From JAKOWB01 sp038363005 (GTDB lineage Bacteria > Pseudomonadota > Alphaproteobacteria > Kiloniellales > JACOMY01), in the NCBI GenBank assembly GCA_038363005.1, contig JBBQBI010000025.1:9634-73633 (forward strand): a DNA stretch of 64,000 nucleotides. The letters run 5' to 3'. The notes below the pieces were generated by a model, which worked only from the letters and a program-made list of their open reading frames with translations, did not search any database and was not told where the DNA came from. Below are positions 1 to 11,217 of the stretch, piece by piece. The stretch's first letter is position 1; every line of letters starts with the position of its first letter. The translations under genes and the position numbers were made by a program.

Positions 1-1
1 G

Positions 2-631
2 CGCTCGGTGCGCATCGACCTGCCGCCCTTCACCCTGGTGGCCGCGACCACGCGCTCGGGCCTCATCACCCGGCCGCTGCGCGAGCGCTTCGGCATCCCG
101 CTGCGGCTGGAGTTCTATACCCCGGACGAGCTGCGGCTGATCGTCGAGCGCGGCGCCCGCGTGCTGGGCTTCCGCCTGACCGCCGACGGCGCGGCGGAGA
201 TCGCCCGGCGCGCCCGCGGCACGCCGCGCGTCGCCGGGCGGCTGCTGCGCCGGGTGCGCGACTTCGCGGCGGTCGAGGGGGCGGCGGCGGTGGATCGTGC
301 CGTGGCCGACCGGGCGCTGGCCCGCCTGGACGTCGACCAGAGCGGCCTGGACGCCATGGATCGCCGCTATCTTGCCACGATTGCCGACAACTATGGCGGC
401 GGCCCCGTTGGAGTCGAAACGCTCGCCGCGGCGCTCTCCGAACAACGCGACGTGCTGGAAGAAGTGATCGAACCTTATCTGATTCAGCAGGGCCTGCTGC
501 AGCGCACGCCGCGCGGCCGCATGCTGACGTCCAGCGGCTTCAAGCACCTGGGCCTGGCGGTGCCGCGCGGCTTCGCCGGCTCCCTGCTGCCCGACTTGTT
601 CGACGCCGACGACCCGGCGGAGACGCCATGA
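2..631 (+). CDS. ruvB: Holliday junction branch migration ATPase RuvB (C-terminal part)
   Basis: The gene enters from the left edge, so its start and the Walker motifs are missing. The visible 209 residues begin in the AAA+ domain (DLPPFTLVAATTRSGL, then PLRERFGIP). They continue through the lid with the arginine-finger region GTPRVAGRLLRRVRDFA and the C-terminal winged helix (DRRYLATIADNYGGGPVGVETLAAAL). RuvB is the hexameric motor that drives branch migration with RuvA at recombination intermediates in the cytoplasm. Its stop overlaps the start of ybgC by four bases (ATGA), which places it in front of the tol operon, a usual alphaproteobacterial arrangement. The identification is secure; only the length is truncated by the window. 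Confidence 0.97.
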   Translation, partial: RSVRIDLPPFTLVAATTRSGLITRPLRERFGIPLRLEFYTPDELRLIVERGARVLGFRLTADGAAEIARRARGTPRVAGRLLRRVRDFAAVEGAAAVDRAVADRALARLDVDQSGLDAMDRRYLATIADNYGGGPVGVETLAAALSEQRDVLEEVIEPYLIQQGLLQRTPRGRMLTSSGFKHLGLAVPRGFAGSLLPDLFDADDPAETP

Positions 632-1161
632 AGCTGGCCGAGGGACACTTCGACGGCAGCCGCTTCGTCTATCCGCTGCGGGTCTACTACGAGGACACCG
701 ACGCGGCCGGCATCGTCTACTACGCCAACTATCTGAAGTTCGCCGAGCGCTCGCGCACCGAGTTCCTGCGCCAGGCCGGGATCGACCAGTCCGCGCTGCG
801 AATCAGCGCCGGCATCTTCTTCGCCGTGCGCCGCGCCGAGGTCGACTACCTGCGCTCCGCCCGGCTGGACGACGTGCTCGAGGTCTCCACCCAGCTGGTG
901 GAGATGAGCCACGTGAAGATCGACGCCCTGCAATCGATCCGCCGGGCGCTGCCCGCCGGGGGCAGCGAGGAGCTGGCCCGCGTGCTGATGCGGGTCGTCT
1001 GTCTGCGGACCGACGGCCGCCCGGTACGCATGCCTGGACACATCCGCGACCGATTTTTGCCTTACGTCCGCCCGCTTTCCGAGGCACTCCAGGAGCTTGA
1101 GGCCCTCGGCGACGCGGTGGTGGAGACGACGGGATCGGCCGCGCCCGCACGAGAGGAATGA
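628..1161 (+). CDS. ybgC: YbgC-type acyl-CoA thioesterase of the tol-pal operon
   Basis: This is a hot-dog-fold thioesterase of 177 residues, somewhat longer than the roughly 135 of E. coli YbgC because of a C-terminal extension after about residue 145. The family signature YYEDTDAAGIVYYANY near residues 21-36 contains the catalytic aspartate and is followed by KFAERSRTEFLR. YbgC proteins hydrolyse acyl-CoA thioesters and are linked to phospholipid metabolism at the inner membrane. The start overlaps the ruvB stop by four bases, and only four bases separate its stop from tolQ, so the genes are translationally coupled. The function is inferred from family and position; the substrate is unknown. 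Confidence 0.93.
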   Translation: MKLAEGHFDGSRFVYPLRVYYEDTDAAGIVYYANYLKFAERSRTEFLRQAGIDQSALRISAGIFFAVRRAEVDYLRSARLDDVLEVSTQLVEMSHVKIDALQSIRRALPAGGSEELARVLMRVVCLRTDGRPVRMPGHIRDRFLPYVRPLSEALQELEALGDAVVETTGSAAPAREE

Positions 1162-1165
1162 GGGA

Positions 1166-1938
<773 letters not shown>

Positions 1939-1939
<1 letters not shown>

Positions 1940-2418
1940 TGGCCGGCATGGTGCGCAACGGCGGTGGCGGCGGACGTGGCGGCGGGCGGGTGCGACGCGC
2001 CGGCTGGCAGCCCAACGCCGACATCAACGTCACGCCCTTCGTCGACGTCATGCTGGTGCTGCTGATCGTCTTCATGGTCACCGCGCCGCTGCTGACCGTC
2101 GGCGTGCCGGTCGACCTGCCGCAGACCGCCGCCGACCAGATCACCACGCCTGAGGAGCCGCTGGTCATCTCGGTCGACAAGGAGGGCCGCGTCTACATTC
2201 AGGAGAGCGAGGTGGCACTGCAGGACCTGGTGGCGCGTTTGAACGCCATAACCGGGGCCAATGCGGAGACCAGGATCTATGTGCGCGGCGACAAGACCAT
2301 CGAATATGGCCTGGTGATGCAGGTCATGGGGCTGATCAACCAGGCTGGCTATTCCAAAGTCGCGCTGCTGGCCGAGCTGCCGCCGCCGACCACGCCGCCG
2401 GCTGGCAGCGGCAACTGA
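1939..2418 (+). CDS. tolR: TolR, inner-membrane motor subunit
   Basis: This 159-residue ExbD/TolR-family protein has a basic, glycine-rich cytoplasmic N-terminus (residues 3-20). One transmembrane helix follows near residues 31-53, containing the proton-conducting aspartate in NVTPFVDVMLVLLIVFMV. The periplasmic domain that comes next would contact peptidoglycan. TolR pairs with TolQ to couple proton flow to movement of TolA. The start overlaps the tolQ stop by one base and tolA begins 13 bases after its stop, so the three genes are one transcription unit. The proline-rich last ten residues (PPPTTPPAG) are a variable tail. Confidence 0.96.
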
Positions 2419-2431
2419 CGGACCGGGGGCC

Positions 2432-3517
2432 ATGAAGCAGGGCGCCATCTTCTCGTTGGTTCTGCACCTCGCGATCCTCGCGCTGGTGCTGATCGGGCTG
2501 CCCACCTCGAGCAATCCCTTCGAGGTCGGCAATCCCGTCGCCGTGCCCATCGTGTTCGAGAACGCCGTCATCGCCGAGACCACCAACCAGGTCGAGGGCA
2601 CGCCCGAGCCGGTCGAGGAAGCCAAGGTCGAGCCGCCCAGCCCGCCGGAGAAGCCGGAGCCCAAGGTCGAGCAGCAGGCCGCGCTGGAGCCGCCGCCCGA
2701 GCCGCCGCCGGAGCCCAAGGTGCAGCCGCCCGAGCCGGTGGTCGAAGCCGTGCCGCCGCCGCCCACGCCGGAGCCGGCGCCGCCGACCCCGGAGCCGCCG
2801 GCCGTCGCCGAGCCCGCACCGCCGGAGCCCACCCCGCCCGAGCCGCAGGTAGCCGAGGCGATCCCCGAGCCGACGCCGCCGGCGCCGCTGCCCGAGCAGG
2901 TCGCCGTGGCCGCGCCGCAGCCGGCGCCCAAGCCCGAGCCCATCCCGGTGCCGACGCCCGAAGCCAAGGTCGACCCTGTGGTCGAGCAGCAGGAGGCCGC
3001 GGCACCGCCGGAGAAGCCGAAGAAGAAGGTGACACTGCCCGAGCCGCCGAAGCAGCAGGTGGTGAAGAAGCAGGAGAACAAGCTCGACTCGATCCTGAAG
3101 GACGTCACCAAGCGCAAGGAAGAGCCGAAGCAGCAGAACCAGCCGCAGGAGAAGCAGGAAGCCGCCTCCACCCAGCCGGCGAAGAAGTCCAGCGCCTCCA
3201 CCGCCGGCGGCCAGGTCACGCAGTCGATGAAGGACGCCATCGCGCGCCAGGTCGGCCAATGCTGGAACGTCGACGTCGGCACCAAGAACCTGGATGCCGT
3301 GGAGATCCGCGTCTTCATGAACCAGGACGGCACGGTGCAGGGCGCCGAGATCGTCGACACCGGTCGCTACAACTCCGATTCGGCCTATCGGGCCACCGCC
3401 GACCGGGCGCGGCGCGCGGTGATGAACCCGCGCTGCCAGCCCTTCCCGTTGCCGGCCAACGCCTATGCCGAATGGTCGACCATCGTGTTCAACTTCGACC
3501 CCTCCATGATGTTCTAG
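2432..3517 (+). CDS. tolA: TolA, periplasm-spanning energy transducer
   Basis: The 361-residue protein has three parts. An N-terminal membrane anchor (FSLVLHLAILALVLIGLP, about residues 7-24) comes first. A long proline/glutamate-rich stretch (about residues 55-215) shifts to a lysine- and glutamine-rich stretch up to about 260. A globular C-terminal domain begins near QSMKDAIARQVGQCW and has a conserved cysteine pair (VGQCWNV and NPRCQPF). TolA links the TolQR motor to TolB and Pal at the outer membrane. The E. coli protein spans the periplasm with an alanine-rich helix; here the spacer is PE/PP-rich and resembles TonB, as in other alphaproteobacteria. Its GC-rich repeats create long spurious reading frames on the other strand. 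Confidence 0.94.
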   Translation: MKQGAIFSLVLHLAILALVLIGLPTSSNPFEVGNPVAVPIVFENAVIAETTNQVEGTPEPVEEAKVEPPSPPEKPEPKVEQQAALEPPPEPPPEPKVQPPEPVVEAVPPPPTPEPAPPTPEPPAVAEPAPPEPTPPEPQVAEAIPEPTPPAPLPEQVAVAAPQPAPKPEPIPVPTPEAKVDPVVEQQEAAAPPEKPKKKVTLPEPPKQQVVKKQENKLDSILKDVTKRKEEPKQQNQPQEKQEAASTQPAKKSSASTAGGQVTQSMKDAIARQVGQCWNVDVGTKNLDAVEIRVFMNQDGTVQGAEIVDTGRYNSDSAYRATADRARRAVMNPRCQPFPLPANAYAEWSTIVFNFDPSMMF

Positions 3518-3541
3518 AAGCCCCTGAGGAGACCTGACCCC

Positions 3542-4957
3542 ATGACTGGACTCCCACTCACGCGACTCCCCCCCTCCGAATCACGGCTGGTCGGTCGCCC
3601 GCTGCTCGATCTCACCCTTGGCCGGCGTGGCTTCATGCTGACCGGCGCCGCTACCGCCGGCCTGCTGCTGTCCCGCCCGGCGCGCAGCCAGCAGCTGGCC
3701 GAGCTGCGCATCGACGTCGGCCAGGGCTTCGTCTCGCCGCTGCCGATCGCGATTCCCGATTTCTATTCCGCCGACGGCAGCCAGGCCCGCGTGGGCCAGG
3801 ATCTGACCGGTGTGATCGCCGCCGACCTGGAGCGCTCCGGCCTGTTCCGGCCGATCGACAAGTCGGCCTTCATCCAGGACAACGCCTCGATCCTGCAGAC
3901 GGTGCGCTACGGCGACTGGCGCCTGATCAATGCCGAGGCGCTGGTTGCCGGCTACGTCAACACCGCCGCCGACGGCCGCCTGACCATCGGCTTCCGCCTG
4001 TTCGACGTCTACGGCGAGCAGCAGATGACCGGTTTCGAATACACCACGGCGCCGGCCAACTGGCGCAAGGTGGCCCATACCATTGCCGACGCGGTCTATG
4101 CCCGCCTGACCGGCGAGGGCGGCTACTTCGATACCCGCATCGTCTATGTCGCCGAGAGCGGCCCCAAGGATCGCCGCGTCAAGCGCTTGGCGATCATGGA
4201 CCAGGACGGCGCCAACCATCGCTTCCTGACCGACGGCTCGACCACGGTGCTGTCGCCGCGTTTCTCGCCGACCCGGCAGGAGATCACCTACGTCGCCTTC
4301 CCACAGCAGGGCCCGGCGCGGGTCTATCTGTTCAACCTCGACAGCGGGCAGCGCGAGGTGCTGGGCGACTTCCAGGGCATGTCCTTCGCGCCGCGCTTCT
4401 CGCCCGACGGCAACGGCGTGGTGCTGGCGGTGGCGCGCAACGGCAACTCCGACATCTACTTCATGGACCTGCGCACCCGGCAGCTGCGGCAGATCACCAA
4501 CCACCCGGCGACGGACATCTCGCCCTGCTTCTCGCCGGACAGCCGGCAGATCGTGTTCGATAGCGATCGCTCCGGTGCGCAGCAGCTCTACATCATGGGC
4601 GCCGATGGCAGCTCGCCGACCCGCCTGACCTTCGGCGAGGGGCGCTATGCCACGCCGGTCTGGTCGCCGCGTGGCGACCTGATTGCCTTCACCCGGCTCT
4701 ACCAGGGCAGCTTCTATGTCGGCGTGATTCGCCCGGACGGCACCGGCGAGCGCATGCTGGCCTCGGATTTCCGCGTCGAGGGGCCGACCTGGGCACCAAA
4801 TGGCCGTGTTCTGGCCTATTTCCGGCAGAGCCGGTCCTCGGCGTCGGGCCAGGGCTCCAGCCGCGTCTACACCATCGACCTGACCGGCTACAACGAACGC
4901 GAGCTGGTGACGCCGACGGATGGATCCGATCCGGCCTGGTCACCGTTGAATGCTTGA
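3542..4957 (+). CDS. tolB: TolB, periplasmic beta-propeller with a Tat-like signal peptide
   Basis: The 471-residue protein has the TolB N-terminal domain (about residues 55-180) followed by a six-bladed propeller of TolB/PD40 repeats. The repeats recur as FSPDGNGVVLAV, FSPDSRQIVFDSD and WSPRGDLIAF. TolB binds Pal and links it to TolA. The signal peptide is unusual: about 25 polar residues precede LGRRGFMLTGAA (twin arginines at 28-29), a weakly hydrophobic stretch and ARSQ, which together look like a Tat signal rather than a Sec signal. No other methionine comes before that motif, and GAGGAG lies about a dozen bases before the ATG, so the start is well supported. It sits between tolA and pal as expected. 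Confidence 0.95.
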   Translation: MTGLPLTRLPPSESRLVGRPLLDLTLGRRGFMLTGAATAGLLLSRPARSQQLAELRIDVGQGFVSPLPIAIPDFYSADGSQARVGQDLTGVIAADLERSGLFRPIDKSAFIQDNASILQTVRYGDWRLINAEALVAGYVNTAADGRLTIGFRLFDVYGEQQMTGFEYTTAPANWRKVAHTIADAVYARLTGEGGYFDTRIVYVAESGPKDRRVKRLAIMDQDGANHRFLTDGSTTVLSPRFSPTRQEITYVAFPQQGPARVYLFNLDSGQREVLGDFQGMSFAPRFSPDGNGVVLAVARNGNSDIYFMDLRTRQLRQITNHPATDISPCFSPDSRQIVFDSDRSGAQQLYIMGADGSSPTRLTFGEGRYATPVWSPRGDLIAFTRLYQGSFYVGVIRPDGTGERMLASDFRVEGPTWAPNGRVLAYFRQSRSSASGQGSSRVYTIDLTGYNERELVTPTDGSDPAWSPLNA

Positions 4958-5048
4958 TGCGTCGCAAGAATGCCGCAATTTGCCTTGACTTTCCCACCTG
5001 CAAGAGGTTCCTCCGGAACACCTTGCGGCGGGGCCCCCGGGCAAGAGG

Positions 5049-5079
5049 GTTTTCCTGCTGCATACCCGAGTTTTCCTGC
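5049..5079 (+). repeat. Direct repeat GTTTTCCTGC in the tolB-pal gap
   Basis: The ten-base word GTTTTCCTGC occurs at 5049-5058 and again at 5070-5079. The copies are 21 bases apart start to start, so they fall on the same face of the helix. They lie 55-85 bases upstream of the pal start inside the 177-base tolB-pal gap. This spacing would suit a pair of protein-binding sites for a separate pal promoter, but no consensus promoter is visible and chance is possible. Confidence 0.35.
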
Positions 5080-5134
5080 CTGGCGTGGCAACGACCACGC
5101 CCGGTTTTGACGATTGAACGAGAGGGTTAAGACG

Positions 5135-5608
5135 ATGCGCCTCAACCTTGTGTCCCTGCTGGCGGCGGCGATTTTCGCTCTGTCTGCCTGCAGCTCGACG
5201 CCGGAGCCGACGAACACCGGTTCCACCACCACCGTACCGACCAACAGCTACTCCTCGCTGCAGGAGAAGCTGCGTGCCGAAGTCGGCGATCGCGTGTTCT
5301 TCGACACCGACCGCTACGATCTGCGTCCCGACTCGCAGGCCACCCTGCAGTCTCTGGCGGCTTGGCTGAATGCCAATCCGCAGGTCACCTTGACCGTCGA
5401 GGGTCATGCCGACGAGCGCGGCACCCGCGAGTACAACCTTGCGCTGGGCGAGCGTCGTGCCAACTCGGTGCGGCAGTACCTCGTGTCGCTGGGGACCAAC
5501 GGCAATCGTCTTGCCGTGATCTCCTACGGCGAGGAGCGTCCCGAGGCGCTGGGCTCCGACGAGGCCTCCTGGGCCCGTAATCGTCGCGCGGTCTTCGTCG
5601 TCAACTGA
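5135..5608 (+). CDS. pal: Pal, peptidoglycan-associated outer-membrane lipoprotein
   Basis: This is a 157-residue lipoprotein. The signal peptide ends in the lipobox LSAC (cysteine near residue 19). A short Ser/Thr/Pro-rich linker follows, then an OmpA-like domain with VFFDTDRYDLRP, TVEGHADERGTREYNLALGE and ISYGEERP. Pal is anchored in the outer membrane, binds peptidoglycan and interacts with TolB. The ATG at 5135 was chosen over the TTG at 5114 because AGAGGG sits eight bases upstream and the signal peptide then has a normal length. The gap from tolB is wide enough for its own promoter. A strong hairpin follows the gene. Confidence 0.96.
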   Translation: MRLNLVSLLAAAIFALSACSSTPEPTNTGSTTTVPTNSYSSLQEKLRAEVGDRVFFDTDRYDLRPDSQATLQSLAAWLNANPQVTLTVEGHADERGTREYNLALGERRANSVRQYLVSLGTNGNRLAVISYGEERPEALGSDEASWARNRRAVFVVN

Positions 5609-5650
5609 CGATCCGCCGCGACGGGCCTGATGTTTTTGGCCTGATGTAAA

Positions 5651-5690
5651 CGACCCGGCGCTGGCCCAGCGCCGGGTCGTCTGCTTTGTG
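5651..5690 (+). terminator. Rho-independent-like terminator after pal
   Basis: A perfect 12-base-pair GC-rich stem lies 40 bases after the pal stop: CGACCCGGCGCT at 5651-5662, a five-base loop, and AGCGCCGGGTCG at 5668-5679. A moderately T-rich stretch (TCTGCTTTG) follows. It would separate the tol operon from cpoB. The T tract is weak, so termination may be partial. Confidence 0.75.
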
Positions 5691-5877
5691 GGCGGTCTAG
5701 TCCATCAATATTCGGCCAATACATTGATCCGACGTGCCCAAAACCTTGCCAGGGTGCGCCATATTTACGACAAAGAGGCACCGCACCTTCACAAGCGTAC
5801 GAACAAGGCCCGTCCGGTACGTCGCTAGGGGTGGCGATACGGGCAGCCAAGCGACAGCAGATCGGAGACTGCGCACC

Positions 5878-6831
5878 ATGCTCTATCGCCTGAGTGATCG
5901 TTGGTTGACCCGCTGGCTCGCGCCCTTCGCCGTGATTCTAACCATGGCCGCGGCGCCGGTGGCGGCAGCCGACCTCAGCACGTTGAATGATCGCGTCGAT
6001 CGCCTGACTCGCGATCTGGCCGATCTGCGCAACCAGTTCTACAGCGGCCAGAGCAGCGGCCAGCCGGTCACCGGCGGCGCCAACATCGAGACCCGCCTGT
6101 CCGCTTTTGAGCAGGAGCTGCGCAACCTCACCGGCATGATCGAGCAGCTGGGCTATCAGCAGAACCAGCTGTCGCAGCGCCTGGACCGCATGCAGGCCGA
6201 CGTCGAATACCGCCTCTCCACGCTGGAGGGCGGCGCGCCGGCCGCGGCCGCGCCGACGGCCAAGCAGCAGTCCTCCGGCGGCGGCACCTCGACCGGCACG
6301 CAGCAGGGCGACATCAAGACCCTAGGCACGATTTCGCAGGATCAGGTCGCCCAGGTGCAGACCGGGCAGAGCCAGGGCACCTATGGCGCGCCGCAGCCGC
6401 TGGGCGCCACCACGGCGCCCTCGACACAGACTGCGGCCCTGCCGGGCGGCTCCCCGAAGGAGCAGTACGACTATGCCTTCGGCCTGCTGCGCAAGGCCGA
6501 CTACTCCGGCGCCGAGGCGGCCTTGACCCAGTTCATCCAGGCCAACCCGGGCGACCCCCTGGTGGCCAACGCGAAGTACTGGCTGGGCGAGACCTACTAT
6601 GTGCGCGGCAACTACAACGCCGCCGCCAGCGCCTTCGGCGTCGCCTATCAGGATCATCCGCAGGGCCCCAAGGCGGTCGACAGCCTGCTGAAGCTCGGCC
6701 TGTCGCTCAGCCTGCTGGGCCAGGGCGGCGATGCCTGCGCCGTGTTCGGCGAGCTGGAGAACCGCTTCCCCAACGCCCCGGCCAACGTGCTGCAGCGTTC
6801 CAAGCAGGAGCGCGGGCGGCTCGGTTGTTGA
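5878..6831 (+). CDS. cpoB: CpoB/YbgF, periplasmic Tol-Pal coordination protein
   Basis: The 317-residue protein has a signal peptide (residues 1 to about 33, ending PVAAAD). A coiled-coil trimerisation region near 35-110 is marked by the heptads LNDRVDRLTRDLADLRNQF and QNQLSQRLDRMQADVEYRL. A low-complexity Ser/Thr/Gln linker comes next, and then TPR repeats from about residue 195 (YDYAFGLLRKADYSGAEAAL, AKYWLGETYYVRGNY). In E. coli CpoB links peptidoglycan synthesis to Tol-driven outer-membrane constriction. The ATG at 5878 is preceded by GGAG at ten bases; the frame stays open upstream, but that extension lacks a signal peptide. It lies after the pal terminator, so it probably has its own promoter in 5691-5877. 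Confidence 0.94.
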   Translation: MLYRLSDRWLTRWLAPFAVILTMAAAPVAAADLSTLNDRVDRLTRDLADLRNQFYSGQSSGQPVTGGANIETRLSAFEQELRNLTGMIEQLGYQQNQLSQRLDRMQADVEYRLSTLEGGAPAAAAPTAKQQSSGGGTSTGTQQGDIKTLGTISQDQVAQVQTGQSQGTYGAPQPLGATTAPSTQTAALPGGSPKEQYDYAFGLLRKADYSGAEAALTQFIQANPGDPLVANAKYWLGETYYVRGNYNAAASAFGVAYQDHPQGPKAVDSLLKLGLSLSLLGQGGDACAVFGELENRFPNAPANVLQRSKQERGRLGC

Positions 6832-6880
6832 GCTGCCTGGGCTGTTGCCTGAAGCCGGCCCTGCCCACAGCCTGCGGGCC

Positions 6881-8176
6881 ATGGGTGCAGGGCCGCTGAC
6901 CGAACATGACTTCGCGATCCGCATGGCGCGGCTGGGGCCCCTGGGGCGCCGGCCGCGTCTTGCTGTCGGGGTGTCGGGCGGCGGTGACAGCCTGGCGCTG
7001 ACCCTGCTGCTGCACCGCTGGTGCCGGCGGCGCGGCGGCAGCCTGCTGGCGCTGACGGTGGAACATGGCCTGCGCCCGGAGTCAGCCGGCGAGGCACGGC
7101 GTCTGGGACGCCAGCTGCGCGCCCTGGGCATCGACCACCGCATCCTGCCCTGGCGCGGCGCCAAGCCGGCCGGCGCCTTCGAGACAGCGGCCCGCGCCGC
7201 CCGCTATGAGTTGCTGCAGGCCGCCTGTCGCCGCGCCGGCATCCTCTACCTCTGCCTGGCCCATCAGGCCGACGACCAGGCCGAGACGCTGCAGCTGCGC
7301 CGCGCCGCCGGCAGCGGCCCGCGCGGCCTCGCCGGCATGGCGGCGGTGGCGCCGTTGGCGGAGGTCCTGCTGCTGCGCCCGCTGCTCGAGCTGACGCATG
7401 CGCGGCTGCTGGCCAGCTGCCGCGCCGCCGGCCTGGCCTGGAGCGAGGATCCCGGCAACGCCGATCCGGCCAGCGGTCGCAGGGCCGCGCTGCGCGCCCG
7501 CCCCGGGCAGGCTGCCGCCCGGCGCCGGCTGCTGCCGCGCCTCGACCTGCTGGGACAGGCGCGCATGGCGCAGGAGGCCGCCGCCGCCCGGCTGCTGGGG
7601 CAGGCGGTTGCCTGGCACCCCGCCGGCCACGCCCGGCTGCTGCCGGCCCTGCTGGCCGCGGCCGCGCCTGACGTCGCCGCGCTGGCCCTGGGCGAGCTGT
7701 TGCGGGCCCTGGGCGGCCGGCCCTATGCCCCGGCCACGGCGGCGCTGATAGCGGCGCTGCAGCGCCTCTGCCGGCCCGCGCCGCGCGGCTTCACCCTGGC
7801 TGGCTGTCGGTTGCTGCCGGGGCAGGGCGGCTGGCTGGTGGCCCGCGAGGAAGCGGCGGCGAGCCTGGCCCTGGCGCCGGGCACGGCGGGCCGCTGGGAC
7901 GGTCGCTGGGCCTGGCACTTGGCACGGCAGGCCGACTCCGGGCTGCTGCTGGGCCCGCTGGGGCGCGACGGCTGGCAGCTGCTGGCTGCGACACTGGCCC
8001 CGGCACCGCTGCCTGGGCCGGCGCTCTGGAGCCTGCCGGCGCTGCGCGATTCGGCCGGTCTGCGGGCGGTGCCGGCGCTCGGCTGGGTCCGGCCTGGCAG
8101 CGCAAACTGCGGTCTGGCACTCCATTTTGCGCCCAATCCCGCAGGGACCTGCGGCTTTACAGTTGCTTGTGCGTAA
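6881..8176 (+). CDS. tilS: tRNA(Ile)-lysidine synthase TilS
   Basis: This 431-residue enzyme is in the N-type ATP pyrophosphatase family. It converts the wobble cytidine of tRNA-Ile(CAU) to lysidine, which changes both charging and decoding. The P-loop SGGGDS is at residues 32-37 (VGVSGGGDSLAL). LTVEHGLRPES and LAHQADDQAETLQLRRAAGSG, the substrate-binding block, follow at their usual distances. The C-terminal half is alanine/leucine-rich and poorly conserved, as in other alphaproteobacteria. The frame is open upstream into cpoB; the ATG at 6881 was chosen from the family N-terminus, although its ribosome-binding site is weak. Position between cpoB and ftsH is conserved. Confidence 0.92.
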   Translation: MGAGPLTEHDFAIRMARLGPLGRRPRLAVGVSGGGDSLALTLLLHRWCRRRGGSLLALTVEHGLRPESAGEARRLGRQLRALGIDHRILPWRGAKPAGAFETAARAARYELLQAACRRAGILYLCLAHQADDQAETLQLRRAAGSGPRGLAGMAAVAPLAEVLLLRPLLELTHARLLASCRAAGLAWSEDPGNADPASGRRAALRARPGQAAARRRLLPRLDLLGQARMAQEAAAARLLGQAVAWHPAGHARLLPALLAAAAPDVAALALGELLRALGGRPYAPATAALIAALQRLCRPAPRGFTLAGCRLLPGQGGWLVAREEAAASLALAPGTAGRWDGRWAWHLARQADSGLLLGPLGRDGWQLLAATLAPAPLPGPALWSLPALRDSAGLRAVPALGWVRPGSANCGLALHFAPNPAGTCGFTVACA

Positions 8177-8190
8177 AGGCACATTATCTA
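8163..8190 (+). promoter_or_regulatory. Candidate ftsH promoter, possibly heat-shock type
   Basis: TTGCTT at 8163-8168 and TATCTA at 8185-8190 are separated by 16 bases, across the tilS stop codon and about 75 bases before the ftsH start. The same stretch can be read as CTTGTG plus CATTATCTA, which loosely resembles an RpoH promoter, and ftsH is often heat-shock regulated. This is by inspection only. Confidence 0.4.
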
Positions 8191-8265
8191 AGGCCCTACG
8201 TTGATTGCCGTGGGGCGCACTCTCCGTGCGCCCGAAAGCGGCATGGCAAGGAAAGAAGTCAGCCC

Positions 8266-10173
<1,908 letters not shown>

Positions 10174-10200
10174 CCTGATCCGCTCTCCCGTCGCACTCAA

Positions 10201-10325
10201 ACCCTCTCCCCTGGGAGAGGGTGCGAGCGTGAGCGAGCGGGTGAGGGGAGTTGGTTGCGGTGCGCCGCAGAGTCCCTAACCTAGCCCCCTTACCCCCACC
10301 CTCTCCCGCCGCGGGAGAGGGGGAA
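10201..10325 (+). repeat. Paired palindromic intergenic repeat (CCCTCTCCC family)
   Basis: Two hairpins fill the ftsH-folP gap. The first (10202-10247) is CCCTCTCCC-CT-GGGAGAGGG followed by a GAGCGAGCGG tract and GTGAGGGG. The second (about 10292-10321) is CCCTCTCCC-GCCGC-GGGAGAGGG. The folP ribosome-binding site (GGGGAG) starts at its right edge. The same unit recurs near 36.3, 38.7, 40.6 and 61 kb. Confidence 0.85.
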
Positions 10326-10340
10326 CCGAAGGGGAGCGGG

Positions 10341-11162
10341 ATGCCCATCACCTTCGCCGGCCTGACCCTCGAGCGCCCGGTCATCATGGGCATCCTCAAC
10401 GTCACGCCCGACTCCTTCTCCGACGGCGGCCGGAACCTCGACCCTGGCATCGCCATCGCCGCCGGCGAGCGCATGCTCGACGAGGGCGCGGCGATCCTCG
10501 ACATCGGCGGCGAATCCACCCGTCCTGGTTCGCTGGAAGTGGCGCTGGAGGAGGAGCTGGCGCGCGTCATCCCGGTGGTGACGGCGCTGGCCGCCAAGGG
10601 CCACCGGGTCTCCATCGACACGCGTCATGCCCGCGTCATGGCCGCCGCGCTCGACGCCGGCGCCGCCATCGTCAACGACGTGACCGCCCTGACGCACGAG
10701 CCCGAATCCCTGCCGCTGGTGGCGGCGCGCCAAGCACCCGTCGTGCTGATGCACATGCGCGGCACCCCCGACACCATGCTGAAGCTGACCGCCTACGAGG
10801 ACCTCGTCGGTGAGGTCGAGGCCTACCTGGCGCAGCGCCTGGCCGCCTGCCGCGCCGCTGGCCTGACCGACGACAAGCTCTGCATCGACGCCGGCATCGG
10901 CTTCGCCAAGACCGCCGAGCAGAGCGCCCAGCTGATCGCCGCCACCGACCGCTTTGCCCGGCTCGGCGTGGCGGTCCTGGTCGGCGCCAGCCGCAAGTCT
11001 TTCATCGGCCGCCTCAGCAAGGGCGAGCCGCCCGACCAGCGCCTCCCCGGTTCGCTTGCCGCAGCGCTGGCCGGCGCCGCCCGCGGCGCGCACATCCTGC
11101 GCGTCCACGACGTAGCGGCGACGGCGCAGGCGTTGCGGGTCTGGCAGGCGATCGCGGGCTAA
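10341..11162 (+). CDS. folP: Dihydropteroate synthase
   Basis: This 273-residue TIM-barrel enzyme condenses 4-aminobenzoate with 6-hydroxymethyl-dihydropterin diphosphate in folate synthesis. The family signatures are present: IMGILNVTPDSFSDGG near residues 13-28, LDIGGESTRPG near 53-63, VNDVTAL, and the anion-binding lysine in VGASRKSFIGRL. The start at 10341 has GGGGAG ten bases upstream and gives the normal N-terminus. The open frame further upstream runs through the intergenic repeat and is not coding. FolP is the sulfonamide target; nothing here suggests a resistance form. Confidence 0.96.
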   Translation: MPITFAGLTLERPVIMGILNVTPDSFSDGGRNLDPGIAIAAGERMLDEGAAILDIGGESTRPGSLEVALEEELARVIPVVTALAAKGHRVSIDTRHARVMAAALDAGAAIVNDVTALTHEPESLPLVAARQAPVVLMHMRGTPDTMLKLTAYEDLVGEVEAYLAQRLAACRAAGLTDDKLCIDAGIGFAKTAEQSAQLIAATDRFARLGVAVLVGASRKSFIGRLSKGEPPDQRLPGSLAAALAGAARGAHILRVHDVAATAQALRVWQAIAG

Positions 11163-11217
11163 GGCCCCCAGTGGCATAGCGCCGGCCGTATAGTGGGGGA
11201 CAAGCCGCCCTTTTCCC

